DNA of 64,000 bases from NCBI GenBank assembly GCA_001796335.1, contig MGMF01000021.1, positions 310,001 through 374,000 on the forward strand, given 5' to 3'. The position numbers were made by a program, and so were the translations under genes. A model generated the notes under the pieces. The model was not told the DNA's origin and made no database searches. It saw only the letters and a list, made by a program, of their open reading frames with translations. Below are positions 62,455 to 64,000 of the stretch, one piece after another. Origin of the DNA: Chloroflexi bacterium GWB2_49_20 (GTDB taxonomy: Bacteria > Chloroflexota > Anaerolineae > Anaerolineales > Villigracilaceae). The first letter of the stretch is position 1; every line of letters begins with the position of its first letter.

Positions 62455-63216
62455 TTATGCCTCCTGCCGGAGGGCATGACCACTCAAATATCCCAGGTAT
62501 GCAGGAACCAGCGGAATAACACATGGTGATAAGAAAGATAATGTCCCAGCCAGGATAGCAGTTAGGTAGGAGGGAACCCCACTACCGGTGGAGAAGATAT
62601 CGATAAAAAGCTTGTTCTTAAAAGCCCAGATTGCGATCAACGACATCCAGTTCGTCACCAGGAGCACCCCGATGGAAATGATCAGGATGCCGCTCGCTAT
62701 CTGGAAAGCACGACGAAAACGGGACAACTTGCGCATCCAGCCGGTCGCCCGATCCAAACCGAGGGCCAATAGTAAGAATGGGATGCCAAGACCCAAAGAA
62801 TAGCCAGATGCAAGCCACATGGCCTGCGCGGCGCCACTCTGGCTGACGCCAAGAGTCAGGATCGCCCCTAGTGTCGCACCGATACAGGGAGTCCAGCCAG
62901 CCGCGAAGAAGAGCCCCATCAAGGCAGAGCTGGCATAGGTGCCTGTCCGGCCGCTGAATTGCGGTCGGGTGTCATAATAAAACCAGGGAATGCGGATAAT
63001 GTCCAGGGTGGCCAGACCAAACAGGATAACCAATACACCGCCGATGCGAGCGATGATGGTTTTGTAAGAGCTGAACAATTGCCCAATGATGGTTGCAGTA
63101 CCGCCCCAACCGATGATAAAAACGAGCGAGAAGCTGATGACGAAGATCAGAGCATGTACTAATACCCGGATACGGCTGTTGCTTTTCTGGTTTTTCTGGC
63201 TACCCGTAAGTTCCAT
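62455..63216 (-). CDS. CcdA-type thiol transporter with permuted helix order
   Basis: 253 residues, start ATG 63216 with AAGGAG upstream. It begins at what is normally CcdA helix 2 (HALIFVISFSLVFIIGWGG), continues through FAAGWTPCIGATLGAIL (normally the second Pro-Cys), and after a linker ends with GTLSFLSPCVIPLVPAYLGY, which is normally helix 1. Six helices make this topologically possible. Both redox Cys are present. Confidence 0.85.
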   Translation of the reverse strand: MELTGSQKNQKSNSRIRVLVHALIFVISFSLVFIIGWGGTATIIGQLFSSYKTIIARIGGVLVILFGLATLDIIRIPWFYYDTRPQFSGRTGTYASSALMGLFFAAGWTPCIGATLGAILTLGVSQSGAAQAMWLASGYSLGLGIPFLLLALGLDRATGWMRKLSRFRRAFQIASGILIISIGVLLVTNWMSLIAIWAFKNKLFIDIFSTGSGVPSYLTAILAGTLSFLSPCVIPLVPAYLGYLSGHALRQEA

Positions 63217-63240
63217 TTATTCTTATACTCCTTGTCACTT

Positions 63241-64000
63241 TCAGTGAGGAAATGGTAAATAAATCTTGAGACATGCGCCTTTTCCCTGCGAAGAGGATAT
63301 CTCCAGGCGCGCTCCAATCAGCTCGGACCGTTCATAAAGACCCAGAAGCCCAAAGTGACCTTGTGGTGTGAATTCAGCAGGAGTTTTGGGGACTTCAAAA
63401 CCTTGCCCATCATCAGTAATTTCAAGCCTTGCGGCTTGAGGATTGAATTCCACACGGACCGAGATTTTCCTGGCCTGGGAATGACGGACAGCGTTATTGA
63501 GTGCCTCCTGAACCATGCGGTAGAGCGCCAGCTCTACCTCAGCCGGCAAGCGGCGTTCCATGCCAGAAGATTGGAAATCAACCAGTACCCCACTACTTTG
63601 GCTGGTTTCATGTGCCAGCATATCCAATGCCGCCACCAACCCCAGGTCTTCCAGGTAAATGGGTCGCAGGGCGCGAGTCGTCCTGCGCAAGTCATTGATG
63701 GTTTGTTCAATCAAACTTTCCAACTCCTCCAACTCAGAAGCAGGGGACTCTTTCTTCCGGGGCATTCGGGCCAATTGCACCCTCTGTTTGAGGGCGATCA
63801 AGGACTGAATGGTATCATCGTGAAGCTCACGTGCCAGGCGTAACCGCTCAGCTTCCTGGCCCTGCGTGATCGCACCTATATAACTATGCAGGCTTTTCTG
63901 GGCAGCCTGGAGCTGGCCTGCCATGTGGATCAGTTCATTCTGCAAATCGCGAATTTCAGCGATACCCCCCACCGGTATCTCGATTTCCTGAAAATTTCCC
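63241..64000 (-). CDS. Sensor histidine kinase (NarL/DegS type), 5' end outside window
   Basis: The frame is open to the window edge (253 residues seen). End of a HAMP-like segment (EIPVGGIAEIRDL), a coiled coil, HisKA_3 with phospho-acceptor His in ARELHDDTIQSLIALKQR, and an HATPase domain with EALNNAVRHS (N box) and DDGQGFEV (G1). The partner regulator gene is not in the window. The stop is 24 bases before the CcdA start, so the two may be co-transcribed. Confidence 0.88.
   Translation of the reverse strand, partial: GNFQEIEIPVGGIAEIRDLQNELIHMAGQLQAAQKSLHSYIGAITQGQEAERLRLARELHDDTIQSLIALKQRVQLARMPRKKESPASELEELESLIEQTINDLRRTTRALRPIYLEDLGLVAALDMLAHETSQSSGVLVDFQSSGMERRLPAEVELALYRMVQEALNNAVRHSQARKISVRVEFNPQAARLEITDDGQGFEVPKTPAEFTPQGHFGLLGLYERSELIGARLEISSSQGKGACLKIYLPFPH

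Noticed and set aside
1-64000. CRISPR arrays and rRNA genes
   Set aside because: No regularly spaced short repeats and no rRNA sequence were seen.

Overview
The window looks like a chromosomal segment of a Chloroflexota bacterium, probably of the class Anaerolineae. This is inferred from gene content (CcmF/CcmH with zinc-ribbon companions, several Lgt paralogs, YkuD and Rieske proteins with Tat-type leaders, Rep-like and terminase-like genes) and not from a marker gene. There is one RNA gene, a tRNA-Glu at 5005-5077. Most of the window has balanced base composition. The stretch 5.1-9.2 kb is clearly AT-richer and holds defence genes, as expected of acquired DNA.

Layout. 1-5 kb: housekeeping-type genes (a radical-SAM-like protein without its cluster cysteines, a C_GCAxxG_C_C redox protein, a phosphatase, a methyltransferase, signal peptidase I) and the tRNA. 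5.1-9.2 kb: a defence island on the minus strand, with a ThsB-like TIR protein, a membrane partner and an N4-cytosine methyltransferase/PD-(D/E)XK restriction pair. 9.3-11.3 kb: a mobile-element relic, with a MITE-like repeat, a truncated terminase-like ATPase, two 242-251 bp tandem repeats carrying DnaA boxes, and a Rep-like gene behind a strong promoter that contains a LexA-type GAAC-N4-GTTC operator. 11.8-21 kb: a minus-strand block for envelope and cytochrome work (YkuD, two Rieske proteins, a CCxHH membrane protein, CcmI-like, CcmH, CcmF, TlpA). 21-25.5 kb: Lgt and a transsulfuration set (cystathionine gamma-lyase type enzyme, CBS, and a ParB/SerK-like probable free-serine kinase). 26-41.9 kb: metal and thiol homeostasis (HMA protein, cupredoxin, CcdA, Cys/His-rich paralogs, rhodanese, a two-permease ABC transporter whose ATPase carries a YHS domain, a CsoR-like protein, CopA, YHS proteins, TlpA, an Lgt-like protein, a sortase). 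42-47 kb: DUF2085, feoABC and a DtxR-type regulator. 47-52 kb: zinc-ribbon membrane proteins and an electron-transfer set with two CuA-type domains, a cytochrome c and a NapH-like ferredoxin. 52-56 kb: an ArsR-led sulfur operon. 56-63 kb: a second copper ATPase, small YHS genes, a second Lgt and a CcdA whose parts are in permuted order. 63.2-64 kb: a sensor kinase running off the edge.

How it fits together. Much of 20-63 kb appears to serve copper/iron and reactive-sulfur handling at the envelope. A recurring operator-like palindrome (arms TAAGCA/TGCTTA or close variants, 4-base spacer) lies near at least five of these genes, with two weaker variants, and suggests one shared regulon; the ArsR protein at 52244 is a candidate regulator.

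Most notable observations. (1) The DsrE-family gene at 52585 has an in-frame TGA exactly at the first Cys of its CxxC motif, with the rest of the frame intact and a SECIS-like hairpin after it: a candidate UxxC selenoprotein in an ArsR/ferredoxin/SQR operon. (2) A LexA-type promoter drives a Rep-like gene next to DnaA-box repeats. (3) A ThsB-like TIR gene is paired with a three-helix membrane protein and flanked by similar ~30-bp repeats. (4) A CcdA has its first helix moved to the C-terminus. (5) A Rieske protein has Ser in place of a cluster-ligand Cys.
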